Below, piece by piece: positions 46,486-57,475 of a stretch of 64,000 nucleotides of DNA. This DNA comes from Apodospora peruviana (Eukaryota > Ascomycota > Sordariomycetes > Sordariales > Lasiosphaeriaceae): positions 3,565,736-3,629,735 of the forward strand of contig JAUEDM010000007.1 of assembly GCA_033439685.1 (NCBI GenBank), in the 5' to 3' direction. The position numbers and the translations under genes are program-made. Within the stretch, counting starts at the first letter, position 1. The number at the start of each line of letters is the position of its first letter. The notes under the pieces are model-generated. The model had not been told where the DNA came from. It saw only the letters and a program-made list of their open reading frames with translations, and did no database searches.

Positions 46486-47979
46486 ATGCCTCGATACCTT
46501 GGCCGGGCGGGTCTTAACGGCGCAATCAACACCGAAGTTGTGCCCGCTCTCGAGCGCCTAGTTGCCAATCCAAACTACCTGCAAGCAACTCGGCAACGCT
46601 TCGGTGACGAGCCGCCCCCCTACCATTCCTCAACCGAAGAGGACGAGGATGTACCTCCCCCTATGTACCAGAAGATTCCCGCCGGCTCGACTCTGCCCAA
46701 AGATATCACCGACATTATCGACCAACCCCTCGACGAAAGTCCCTTCGAGCTCTTCGCCAGCTCAACAACTTGGGCTCGACGAACCGCGATATCAGGTTGA
46801 ACAAGAATTGCGTGTCGAAGAGGCGAAAATCGAAAAGTTCGCATCCACCCTTGAATGCCACCACGAAATAAAAAGCTGGCTTAATGAGTATTATGAGGGA
46901 CAGTGGAGGCGCAAAATTCTCGCCCGACATTTTGTCAAGAGACGGTGGCAGAAGCTTGGCGTCTGGAACCCTCAATGGGGGATCCCCGGCAGATTTAAAC
47001 CGCGGGCAGGAGACTTCCCCGAGTATTGGAAGTGGAAGTGGCAAGGCGACGACACCGTCTACCAAGACTGGAAAGATGAGCCCGTATCACGAGCTGTCTT
47101 CCTTCGGCACGGCCTCCGTCGCGGTGAGCAAGGGCCGTTGCCACCTCGTTCTCACATTACCGAAAGTACCTCGGTAAGCCAGGCCGAGTCTTTCATCACT
47201 TCCCGACCATGGTTTGTCTTCCGGCTGGACATCCATGAGGAGATCGCCCGGCAAGCGACGCTGCCTAGAGCCCTGTGGCGCGACTATTCCGTTCGTGGGG
47301 AGGTCATACGCAGATGGAGGGAGAGGGGGTGATTGGCGAGATAAGGCTCCCCGAGTTGGCTGGAAGTGGCGCCATGAGAGTCCCTCGCCGGAACCTGAGG
47401 ATCTCGCCCAGTACAACGGCATTGACGACTTCGACCTCACCCCGTCAGAGATAGATGCAATGGAGACCATCCCTCCCCCGACACCGCCCAGATCGCCCGT
47501 ATATCTCCGACCGACGAAGTCAATGAGTCCTCCTGCTCCCGGTTCGCTCTTTGGCCCTCCACTGCACAGATCCTCGTATCCCGTTACCCCATTAGCCGGT
47601 GAGTCGATAGCTGAGCCTGCCGAACTGGAATCGCTAAGTGCCTCGCCCTCTCCACCACCGCCGCCACGACGGCCACGCCACCAATCAGGTCGGGCCCGCC
47701 GAAGTCAGCGTCGGCTCGGCTGGTACGGAGATATTGCTTGAGACACCCCTGCCACGCCGCAGCGCCAGGATCGCCGCAAGGCAAGCCCAAGTAGAGGCGC
47801 AAGCGAGCGCAGCCGTAGCCAGGGAGGGAGAGCATATACTCCGTACTCGCGCTGGCAGAACCGCCCGGCCGAGGACGAGGAGATCTGCTGCCAAGAGTGG
47901 CGGGCGGCAAAGGGCCGACAGAATCCTCCACGATAACCAATGTAGCGGTCGCAACCACGACGGTACAGGGCGTGGCTAA
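46486..47979 (+). pseudogene. Unknown protein gene with frameshifts
   Basis: Protein-like sequence moves through three frames. 46486-about 46760 (MPRYLGRAGLNGAINTEVVP) leads into a frame from about 46760 to 47330 with conserved-looking helices (EVRxEEAKIEKF-like, then WRRKILARHFVKRRWQKLG), then a frame to 47741 with Pro-rich linkers, and finally a basic tail (PLPRRSARIAARQ) in yet another frame. A good intron candidate exists at 47599-47688 (GTGAGT donor, ATCAG acceptor). The shift near 46760 has no intron solution and the one near 47320 lies in a G-rich run, so either indels or assembly errors broke the gene. No domain family recognised. Confidence 0.5.
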
Positions 47980-48484
47980 GAGAGGTCGTCGCGGCCGAAG
48001 ATGAGTAGCTGCTTGGAGAAGGGGTTTAAACCTTGTAGATTACACAATTGCCCTTTCTGTTAGGTGGACTCTCACATTAAGAATCAGGTGCAGAGTTGTT
48101 TAGAAATTGAGATTTGACGGAACAAATAATTAAAGGTGTGACGGCCCGATAGAAACGAGATGGTTATGAGAACATTAACATACAAGAAAGCTAACACAGC
48201 TTTAGTTCTTGCCATGTCTAAAGAGACTGAGGATTAAGCAGTCCTATATAAGGAGATATCTAAGCTCGAAGATATCCTGCGGGAACCATTGCCCCAACCA
48301 AGTTATGAAGACCCAAGCGACGAGCTTACTACGATCATAACACGCGATAACTATATCCATCCGGCTCTCTTTTGGCAGCTCAAGCACGATGGTTAAATCA
48401 ATATCTTATAAGATGATCACCGATCCTTAAAGCACCCTAGTTCTTTAGTCCGGCCTTAAATATCTTCTGCTTCTTGTTATATTC
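47980..48484. other. AT-rich intergenic
   Basis: No supported reading frame. Base composition is more AT-rich than the flanks. Confidence 0.5.
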
Positions 48485-49463
48485 CTATCCCTTCGACAGA
48501 ATCTCCACAATACAACAGCAGCCCTTTACAACACCTTTAATTTTCACATGACAATATCTCGGCCACCGAAAGATACGCTCCTCAGCCGCCATGCTATGCA
48601 TCTTGTCATCTTCCAGGGGAAGGAACTCGAACTCGAGCACCAGAATGGCAACCATGATTTGAAGCTCTATAAGTGCCAGTCTCTTGCCTAATGGCAATTT
48701 CCGGAATCTGTTAGCAATTATTTCCCGCTACAAAAGATTACACAATAAAGGGGACGAAAGAAAAAAAGAAACATACCAAAACAGCCCCTCAGCCCGCCAG
48801 CAAATACCAGTGTAGGCAGCGCATTCCTATCAAATACAACCTCCTTTTCTTTGACTACCAAACAACTCACCGGCTCAAATACATCCAGATCGCGCCCGCT
48901 CGGCCCTTCCAGCCCCCCGCCACTATATCTACTTCTCTCCTGCGCAGCTCAGCTCGTTGCGCTGCGGGCGCTGTGTTCGGGCATTTTCATCTTCTCCCTT
49001 ACCATATTTCCCCCTCCCACGCGCGTATTCATAATCAACTGCGCACCCTTGGGCACGCGACACCCTAAGACGTTATGTGAGGAAGGGTACATGGCGGCGA
49101 ACTTGGTAAACCAGCAGAGCGTGTTGGCGGTGCTGTCGTGCCCGCCTTCGAGCAGCATGAGGATCTCTTGGAGTATGGCCAGGTCGGTCGCTGGGTCTGC
49201 GGGAGGAGGAGAATGACGAAGGGGAGAGGGGCAGAGCGTCTTTTTGTTACTGCTGCTAAGCACCGAGCTTGGAACCTATCAGGGCTTCCCATATGGCGTC
49301 CAGCACGGCGCACTCGAGATTGGCAGGCGAGAATGATTTGCTTCTCTCCTTGCCCGCCTTGATCCACTGCAGCTCGATGACCTCCTGAGCTGAGGTGATC
49401 GGTAGCCATGAGATATGGCAGCCCCTTGGGTCGATATGCTCTCCTCATGTTTCCGCACCGCAA
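48485..49463 (-). pseudogene. Cytochrome P450, C-terminal half, internally deleted
   Basis: Reading leftward: QEVIELQWIKAGKERSKSF, then ECAVLDAIWEALIGSKLG with a stop, then the I-helix LEGGHDSTANTL (oxygen-activation motif with His-Asp-Ser-Thr), then directly VPKGAQLIMNTR, and at about 48806-48777 the heme loop FAGGLRGCFG with the thiolate Cys. The heme exon is joined to KRLALIELQIMVAIL by an 89-base intron (48776-48688) that still has a GTATGT donor and TTAG acceptor. The J/K helices with ExxR are missing, the whole N-terminal half is absent, and frames change. It is a relic, adjacent to NRPS debris, so probably from the same lost cluster. Confidence 0.75.
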
Positions 49464-49884
49464 CTTGTTCGTCTAGACCCTGCACCACGCGCCGGTCCCG
49501 GGAATCGAGCGCATCGTCGGGCCGATCATCACCACTGTGCCCGTTTAGCTGTCCATTGCTTGGTCGTCCTGGACAGCGCTAGATCTGGTCACCGCGGTCC
49601 AGCAGCTGTCGACAAACAGTGATCCCCTTTGAGCACGCGGTCTGCAAAACATCTATATGATTCTATTGCCCGGGGTCCCTTGACGCAGAAGAACCTGAAC
49701 TTGCCAAGGAACCTTTTTGTCGGTTACCAGCAGGATCATACTGACCGATCAGACGCACGCGAGCAAATTTGAAGAATTACTGCCATGTTCGGAACAAGGC
49801 GAGATTCGTATTATTGACCTAGATTTCCTTAATAGTCTCCTCCCCGGCCCAGGAACCCAAACAAACTGAATCTTCCGATTACCT
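49464..49884. other. Spacer between two relic genes
   Basis: No supported frame; may include unrecognised debris of the P450 N-terminal part or of the NRPS adenylation domain. Confidence 0.35.
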
Positions 49885-51856
49885 GTGGCCACCCTCCGTC
49901 ACCTACAGCCTACCGGGAATCCAGACCACTTAGAGTTATTAGCCAGTTCAACCGCATCGTCGGGCTTCCGCAGCAGCAGTCTTCTTTGGACAGTCAAGGG
50001 CCGGATCCGACTCGTCTTGTCGGCCAAGTTAAGGATACAAGGCTCGACGAGAGGCTGCCTCACTCCCTGATGTAACAACTACCTACAAGCCGACTCGACC
50101 TTTTGATCACCAGCACTCTTGATGGGGAGAAGGATCAGCTGTAGTAGCAGCCGGGGATTAGGCCTGTCCGACAATCGTGCGGCGGCATTAGTCTTCCGGC
50201 CGATGTCGAAACAACGTCCTTCTCTCTCTCAGACGGCGGACAAAGTCGTGATTACATTCAAGCATGCAATATTTGACAAGGGCATTTCCCGCAGGCTCGT
50301 CGAGTTGGTTAAACAGTCCCTTCCGAGACTCGTGTTTACCCCGGCATCCATGGACAGGAAGCCGACCCTCGGCGACCTCCCACTTGTGCCAGATCTAGGA
50401 CACCCAGAGCTCCAGCGTCTCGAGCTCTTTCTTTCCGGGCCGGGCTATCCTTCTCCAACATCGAGGCCATCATCACCTGCACACCGCTCTAGCAGCGGAT
50501 GCTCAACAGCCAGATTAAGATGCCCGGGTTGTGGCAGTCCGACACTGCACACAAGATCACGACTCCCCCGGGCTGTCATGTGGACGTGGCTCGCCTGCAG
50601 TCGGCATGGAGGCAAGTCACAGCACGTCACGAAGCCCTCCGTACCGTCTTCATTCCGACTGTGCTCCGTGACGGCGAGCATCTGCAGCTCGTTCTCAGAC
50701 GCCATATTCCCCAAGTTCCCTTGATCCAACTTGATGATGGCGCAGACATTGAGCGGGTCATCGGGATCACCGCACCGTCGACCACTCATTGTACCAACCG
50801 CCCATCACGCTCACCCTCATCATCCAAGGAGGAGGAGCAACGGTATACAGTAAATTGGAGATCAGCCACGCGCTGCAAGACCGCGCTAGCATGCGCATCA
50901 TCTACAGGGACCTCGTCCGAGCCTAACAAGGCCATTTGCCCGAGGGAACCACCGCACCTGGTTTCCACGAGTACTTGTACTTCCGGGCTTCTCACGGCAA
51001 CAGTAGAGGTAAGCAGAGGGCTGACAACGGCGAATTGGAGTTCTGGACCAGCTATCTATTCGACCTTATAGACAAGCCGTGCTATATTCCTCGGGTGGTC
51101 GCGGCGGTGGGGGGCGCATCATTGAGCCGAGACAAACGCAACGACCATGGTTTCTTGGACATCAATCTCGGTGATGGGTCGACTCCCACGATGGCAGCGG
51201 CCATCGCCAAGGTCGTTCGCGCACACAGGGTGACTCCCGCGACGCTCTTCGAGGCCGCTTGGGTCGTGTGCCTAGCCGAGCTCACGAGCTCGGATGAGGT
51301 GCTGTTCGGCTACGTGACCGCCAACCAGGACCTGTACATGCCGCTCTCGTCCTCAACAGCTTCAAGTGGAGGAGTTGATCTCGAAGACCTTCTGAGACCT
51401 ATGATCAACATGTTAGTCTGCCGAATGCGAATAAAAAATAACAAAAAACAAGAAGTCGGACATGAAGAAGATATCACCACCACCAGTACGGGAGCGGACC
51501 TCGTCCGGCAGACGCACGCGAGCTTTCTCAAGGTCATCGAGTTCCAGCATGGGTTCGCCGAGGCCGCGGTGCGCTTGGAGCGCGAGTCGGGAGCACCACT
51601 GCCCTTCAACTCGGTCCTCAACGTCGACTATATCCGTGACGGCAGTGGCAGCAATGATGCCGGCGGCGGTGGCGCGTATTATCCCGTCGGTAGTGATGGT
51701 CGTAGTAGCTCGCGAGGCGGCGGCGGCAGCAGCGACGATTTCCTGGACTTCGAGACCATGTTTGGGAGCCGATCGCCCGAGTTTGACGTCATCTTGGGAG
51801 TGCTACTTGGGGAGGCGAGCGTAGACGTGCAGTTGGGCTGTTGGCTGGAATCATAG
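49885..51856 (+). pseudogene. Nonribosomal peptide synthetase remnant with condensation domain
   Basis: Near 50030-50075 the phrase DERLPHSLM in one frame is typical for the end of an adenylation domain. 50119-50490 resembles the stretch between carrier protein and condensation domain. From about 50480 the condensation domain is recognisable: TPLQQRMLNSQIKMPGLWQ, then LQSAWRQVTARHEALRTVFI. The second His motif, ISHALxDG in active domains, appears in another frame as ISHALQDR, so both frame and motif are damaged. The frame 50936-51856 gives the C-terminal lobe (VTPATLFEAAWVVCL, DEVLFGYVTANQD, LPFNSVLNVDY). The rest of the megasynthase is missing. It cannot make peptide. Confidence 0.75.
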
Positions 51857-52195
51857 ATGATAATCTGATGCGGCACACGGCTGACATGTACAAGAGGACC
51901 ATCCAGAGTTGGGTAGGAGATGACCGTGGGCTGGAAAAGACAATTAGGGAGTGAGTGCAGTGAGATAGGGGATAAAGGTGCTTGAATTCCTAACTACTAC
52001 CTAAGAAAGAAAAGAAAAGCCGTGGGCTTTTTATAATACAAGCTCCTGATCAGACCCAACGGTCCTCCTCCACCACGTAAAGGAAAGATACACCCAGCAT
52101 CGCGACCCAGTAACCAGGCTACCTGCACATGGCACGCTCCCGAACGCAATAGATAGTTGCTCGGAGCCCGACATGGTCTCAGCGGCCAAGAAATA
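51857..52195. other. Intergenic
   Basis: No supported frame; lies 3' of both the NRPS relic and the small secreted protein gene. Confidence 0.5.
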
Positions 52196-52855
52196 TCAGC
52201 AAAGGTCGCAGGTCCAATCTGTGAAAGGAGCCTCAGGGAAGCTGTAAAGCGGTGAAGCCCACTCATTCTCACAAATCTGAGTGGCTCTGTTTGACATATA
52301 GCCCATATCGCCTGGGGTCATGGCATCGTTCAATTGACCTTCCACCATGCCATCCCAGAAATAGTTTGCCGAACCAGCAACATACCAATCGCATTTCTTA
52401 GTGATGAACGAGCAGGCTTGGGCAATATCACGGATGAAGGTCCAGGACGGTCCCCAGCAGACGAACGCAACCACACTGTTGTACCAGACGAAGACGGCAC
52501 TTTCAGGCTTGTCGAATATTATACCTCCGTGTGAAGCGCTATCCTTGAGCTCTTGGACAGCTCTATCGGTATCCCCGTGATCGAGATGAATCCCACAACC
52601 GCACTTGGATTGCCAGCGCTTGTGGAAATCTCGGCGTTCAGGCCCGTGCGAGTCTGGAGCATGCCGAAGGATATCGTGGTTTCGTTCCTCTAGGGTGTTT
52701 GACAAGGTAGTGTTGACAACTCCGAGATATTCAATAATCTCCTCTTCTTTGTCGTTGTTATATGCGCGGTACAAGCCATTAGCCAGACCATCCGGGAGTC
52801 GGAAGGCAGCAATCGAGCTGGCTAGGATGAGAAGCAGAACCCAGGTGATAATCAT
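52196..52855 (-). CDS. Small secreted cysteine-containing protein, unknown
   Basis: 219 residues from the ATG at 52855; a longer frame to 52930 would put 25 polar residues before the hydrophobic segment, which is unlikely. The signal peptide is MIITWVLLLILASSIAAF. A propeptide-like region follows to about residue 80, ending in ERRDFHKRWQ with a possible KR processing site. The mature part has about eight cysteines (CGCGIHLDHGD, VCWGPSW, CSFITKKCDWYV, CENEW, CDLC at the very end) and several Trp. This pattern is common among fungal effectors and antimicrobial proteins, but no family is recognised and no activity should be assumed. The gene seems intact and lies between relic genes. Confidence 0.65.
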   Translation of the reverse strand: MIITWVLLLILASSIAAFRLPDGLANGLYRAYNNDKEEEIIEYLGVVNTTLSNTLEERNHDILRHAPDSHGPERRDFHKRWQSKCGCGIHLDHGDTDRAVQELKDSASHGGIIFDKPESAVFVWYNSVVAFVCWGPSWTFIRDIAQACSFITKKCDWYVAGSANYFWDGMVEGQLNDAMTPGDMGYMSNRATQICENEWASPLYSFPEAPFTDWTCDLC

Positions 52856-54133
52856 GATAGCAAAGAAGAAGAAGAGACTGCTAGGGTGTGCGGTTCGTCT
52901 ATGTGGAATCCTGTGGCTGGAATAGAACAAGAGGGCTTGATGAACAACATCGAAAGTCTCGCTGGAGGGAACAGTCTCGATTGTTAAAGTTTTCCATCAC
53001 TACGCCCCTATTTGAAAGGACAAAAGTGTCGGCCGAGCTTGGCCGAGCTCGAAAAGTTTTGTCCTGTGCGCTCTTTCTTGGTTATCCGTTGGACCTCGGC
53101 CGAAGTGGTTTCGTTCAGGGATAGAGGTGTGTGTTCACGGGTAGATTACTCTCTATCGACTTTTGGGTGATGATCGTTAGCATGTCCAGCAAACAGCTCA
53201 AGGCTTGTTAGGCGACTGTCACGTTATCATTTACAATGGGAGGCCGCGCCGCTACGCTAATACAGCTTTGTGGCTCCCCGTCTCGTACTTCCGTCAATCA
53301 TGTAGCTGCAGTTAGCCTGGCCGCAGTGACAGTAAAGTCGTGGCTGCAGCTGGACCAGAGAAAGTCTTGACCGGATCTCGTCGCTGCTGCGCCGGTCTAG
53401 CGAGAAATGACCCACGGTGTCTTTGGGGAAATGTGTGTAGAAAAGCGTAGATTGACTGTACTTCTACATGAATAGAGGGAAGGAGAGGCTTGTAATATGT
53501 ACGCGGAGAGCCTTTAAGTGGCCGTCAACACTATGATACCTATGTACTAGAACTAGTACACCACGGTGTCACGGCTTGGTGGTTGCTTACACACACGCTT
53601 TATAAACGACTATACCGGCTTGCAGAGTAAGCAAGTTATTCGGTTCCCTTTTGGGATGTCTAGCATAGTGGTAGTGGTCTGTGCCGTAACACACGGCTAA
53701 CATGCTCTACCATTAGTGTTAGTTTTGCTGGGGGACGGTGCAACTGATGTGCCGCTATGGATGGATGAATGGATAGAATGTATTTCACCCGGAGGCACTA
53801 AGCCTGAAGGGCCTATGCACGCTAACTACATTCGGTTCATCCAATTCTGCCCTTGTCTCGTCCAAGCCCTCTACTTTTTCACCTTTAGACCACCCGACGC
53901 CTCTTGTCGTATTATTAGCAGATCGTCTGGGAGTTTATATTCTCCAAGTGTTCAACCCACACAGGCCCTTACGGGGATATGGGAAAAAAAAAAGGGGGTG
54001 GGAAACGATGAGAAAGAAAATATCCATACACATTCAGAATACAACATTTTCCAACAAGCTTGTTGTACACCGAGGTCCAAAAATAAAAGACAGAAAACTT
54101 TCATTCATACAACGCACGGGGAGTCACATCAAC
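52856..54133. other. Long intergenic region
   Basis: About 1.3 kb. No coding frame or complete tRNA. A tRNA A-box-like word (TAGCATAGTGG) occurs near 53661 without a matching B box. A plus-strand frame at 53716-54150 overlaps the leader of the next gene and is not supported. Confidence 0.45.
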
Positions 54134-56983
54134 ATGCATCCGTTCAATGATATGTTTGTGCCATTAGGCCAGTATCGCGTAGCAATTTGCAGTTTATGCC
54201 ATTATGCCGTATTGCCCGGTTCGATCAAGACGCACGTTGACACGCACCATCGTTATTTGCCGGCACAGCATCGCCAGCAGATCGCCGCTCATGCATTGGA
54301 GTTAAAAAGACAGGGGGTTTTGGCGTCGAGCAGCGACGGAATCCGGTTCCCCACCCCGGAGGATACGGCCGTCCCGGGTTTACCAGTTTGGGCCGATGGG
54401 AAGAAGTGCATGGTTCCCGGGCCGGACGGCCAAGCGTGCGGCCACATTCGACGGACCAAGCGTGGCATCCAAGTGCATTGCGGAGATAGCCATAGTTGGG
54501 TCAACCGGCGGGCGCGTGGTGGAAAGCCGGGCGCCGTTGCCGCAGGCGGTCAAGACGACGTTTGGGTCGACGGCATACATTGCCAACAATTCGGCAAGAC
54601 AGGGGCGTTGCAGCGGTTGTTCGAAGTTACGCCAGCACCATCCACATCGACAGTTGAAGGCAGCGTAGATCAGAGCCAGCCGAACCCAGCCGAGCAGATA
54701 ATGGCCCAGTTTGGCGAGTTGGCCAAAGCCGTCAAAGATAAGGACCAAAACGCGGCAGCGGTGATCGGTGAGCAGTCGAGGTTTTCCGCCAACATGTGGG
54801 TACGCCGGACCGGTTGGCCCCGGCATTTACGAGGATTCGACCGGGAATGGTTGGCCGGTATGGCACAGCCACAAGATATGGGAAAAGGGAAGGAGAGGAA
54901 TTACGGGGATGATGAAGAGGACGATGAAGGAGCGGCAAGCGAGGAGGCGTTGGCCCGTGTTTTATTAGCAGTAGATCGGGTGATTTGGCGGGCGCAGCGT
55001 GTATCCCGGGTCGATATAGTTGGGTCAGCGGCCATCAATTATATCAGCAGACGCGAGGCGGGTGGCGAATCGAATGAAAAGCCGTTTCACGCAGAGCAAA
55101 AGGGGCAGACGATGGAGCGGTATGCCGAATCGTGGAAGTCGGTCGTGGCATATGTGTGGCGGACGTTCCATTTACAGCCGGCAGATGCGGCCGAAGCAGC
55201 AAAAACGACGGGGTCGATGGAAAACAGGGAAACAGACGGTGGATTGGAGGATGAAGGAGACGGCAACAGGAAGCGTGGTTGCAAAGCCCAGGCCGGGCAT
55301 GGAGAGTGGAGGAGGCAGAACCAGCGGCCGGCATACCATTTCACCGCACACCAGGCCGAGGTGTGGGTGTATTACAACGGAGAGCCCGGCGAAGTACCCG
55401 GTGGGGTACACGGTAGAGTACCCGGCGGAAAACCCGGCAGAAAACCCGGACCCGTATGATAGCGAAGGCGCAAATATGGAAGGTCAGTATTTGGAGGACC
55501 CGGTGTTGAGTCAAGGGATCAGTGATAAAGAGATGGGAGAGAAAATGGACCAGGAAAGAGGCCCGCGGCGGAGCCCCAATATATGTAGCCATGGTCGACC
55601 GCAATGTCAAAATGCAAGGAGCCATTTCGACCGAGTTCGAGAAATGGTCCGGGGGTTCATGACCATTGTGGCGTTCGACGGGCAGCCGTCGCCGGTAGAT
55701 TCGATATTGCAGTTGCGAGCGTACGGCAAGGCGATCCGGGCCAATACAAACGCAGACGGCGTGGTCGATTGGCACGGCGACGAGTTGTTGTACGGGCATG
55801 TGCAGTTCAGCATGGCGTCGTTGCGGATGATGATACACGGGTTATTACATTCGGCACGGGTGCAGTTGCGGCAGGAAGTGTTATTGTTGAAGACCGATAG
55901 CGAGGGCGAGGCGGTCGAGGGCGCCGAGGGCATGCCGCATATCCAGTGGGATTGATTGGTAGATAATGCGGCCGAGACGAGGGCAGGGTGGAGTTTTATT
56001 GACGACCGGCGGAATTACGACGCATGGAACGGTGTGGATGGGAAGATGTGGTTAGCCGGCCGGGTGGCAGCCGAGGAGCGGTTGCGGAGGGAGTTTTTAT
56101 CGAGACAGGCAGCGAGACGAGCGGAGGAACAGGGTTCCGGTGGAAGATGGACCGGGTCCGCAAGTACGCCGAGGCGATGAAATTGTTCCGGACCAAGTTG
56201 TTGGTGTTGATGCATATGAGCGGGGGGCAGCCGGCGAGAGGGACCGAGTTGGTTACGGTCCAGTACAAGAACGGCGTGGACGGAGATATATGGGGGTTAT
56301 TTATCGACGATGGATCGGTTGTGTTTGTTACCATGTACAACAAGACCATGGGAATGAGCGCAAAGGCCAAGGTGATCCACCGGTATTTGCCGCGGGAGGT
56401 AGGCGAGTTGGTCGTGTATTACGTGTGGTTGGCGGTCCCGTTTTGGCGGATAGTGGTTGCGGGTGCCAGCCAGAGCAGGGCGGATTGGGGCAGCCTGTAT
56501 CCATGGGAGCCACGGAAAGAGGCGGCGTGGGCATTTCCGGGCGGGGAGGAAATGCAGGGGCAGGAACAGAACGATCAAGAGAGAGTCCGGAAGCGAAAGC
56601 GGATGGTATGTGATTCGCCGGGGTCCGGAAAGAAGGGGAAGAAAAGGCGGGTTCGAGGGCCAGTCGGGGCAACGGCAGGTGTGGCAACCATGGTGATAGA
56701 CGAGGTGGAAGAAGTAGAGGAAGGAGAGAAAGGTCCAGACAATTATAGAGGTAACCATAGTGCCGAGGAAGACGGGCCGGCAGAACAGATATGGGAATCA
56801 GAGATATGGGAACCCGAGACGTGGGATACAGGACGAGTAGGGCGGGCGATTGCCGGCGTATCGTTGAAGCATATGGGAGAGAAGTTGGGCATCATGGTGT
56901 GGAGGCACGCGGTAAAGGCGATATACCGTCGGTACATCAAGGATAAGTCGATTGATATTATTGACAATGCAGATACGACCTAA
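54134..56983 (+). pseudogene. Piece A: OrsD-like zinc finger plus recombinase-like middle domain, broken
   Basis: The start at 54134 gives an OrsD-like N terminus: CSLC followed by THVDTHH in a C2H2-like arrangement and RYLPAQHRQQI, then CMVPGPDGQACGHIRRTK and QVHCGDSHSW (a second zinc-binding segment), ending near RRTGWPRHLRGFDREW. The frame runs to 55459, but the continuing protein is in the next frame from about 55400, where a short tandem repeat lies. That frame ends at a TGA (55953-55955) inside the domain, resumes with DNAAETRAGWSF, and shifts again near 56135. The last frame (to 56983) carries HMSGGQPARGTELV, KVIHRYLPREVGELVVYY and MVWRHAVKAIYRRY. This middle domain is the usual partner of OrsD-like modules in fungal subtelomeric helicase proteins; its helicase part is missing here. 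Not functional as it stands. Confidence 0.7.
55385..55458 (+). repeat. Short GTACCCGG/AAACCCGG tandem repeat at a frame change
   Basis: Degenerate units of about 10-15 bases (CCCGGCGAAGTA, CCCGGTGGGGTA, CCCGGCGGAAAA, CCCGGCAGAAAA). In one frame it codes PGxVPGG-type repeats, in the other YPxE/NPxE repeats. The change of coding frame in piece A falls inside it. Confidence 0.75.
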
Positions 56984-57475
56984 ACACCATTGTACCCGCT
57001 GTTCAGCTTGAACAGCCATGTGGGGCGTTCAGCTCAAACAGCGTTGTTGATTGGATGGGCTCGGGCTTGGTGCCAAGGATGTTTAGCGCCAAGCCATTTT
57101 ACCCCAGGGTTAGAGTTGGGGTTCGCAGGGGCAGTCAATGCACGGGTCAGCTGGTGCCAGAGGGCTGCCATGCGATCGCAGCGGAGGAAATCGAGCGGAG
57201 GAAATCGAGCGAACCAACATATGAAATCGAATGTCTTGATAATAGGCTTTATCGGGCAGGCTGCATTTACATGAGATACACTCGGTGATAAGCAAGTCTT
57301 GCTGGTTGGATATCTCTGGTGATCTAGAGCTCAATATCCAGCCCGATCATGGGTCAGTAGCTTTTTTGATGCAGTGACAGGGGAACACGCCAGCAATGAA
57401 GGCGCGTCAGGAAATAGAAGAATTTCTCGATTCCCATCGGTAAATTTCTGCACTCTTTTCGTCGTTTCCAACATC
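56984..57475. other. Spacer between helicase-family pieces A and B
   Basis: No supported frame. It includes a near-exact 13-base tandem (GGAGGAAATCGAGC) near 57181-57208. Confidence 0.45.

Noticed and set aside
53655..53720. tRNA-like stretch with an A-box word TAGCATAGTGG
   Set aside because: No B box (GGTTCGANNC) follows and no acceptor-stem pairing is seen.
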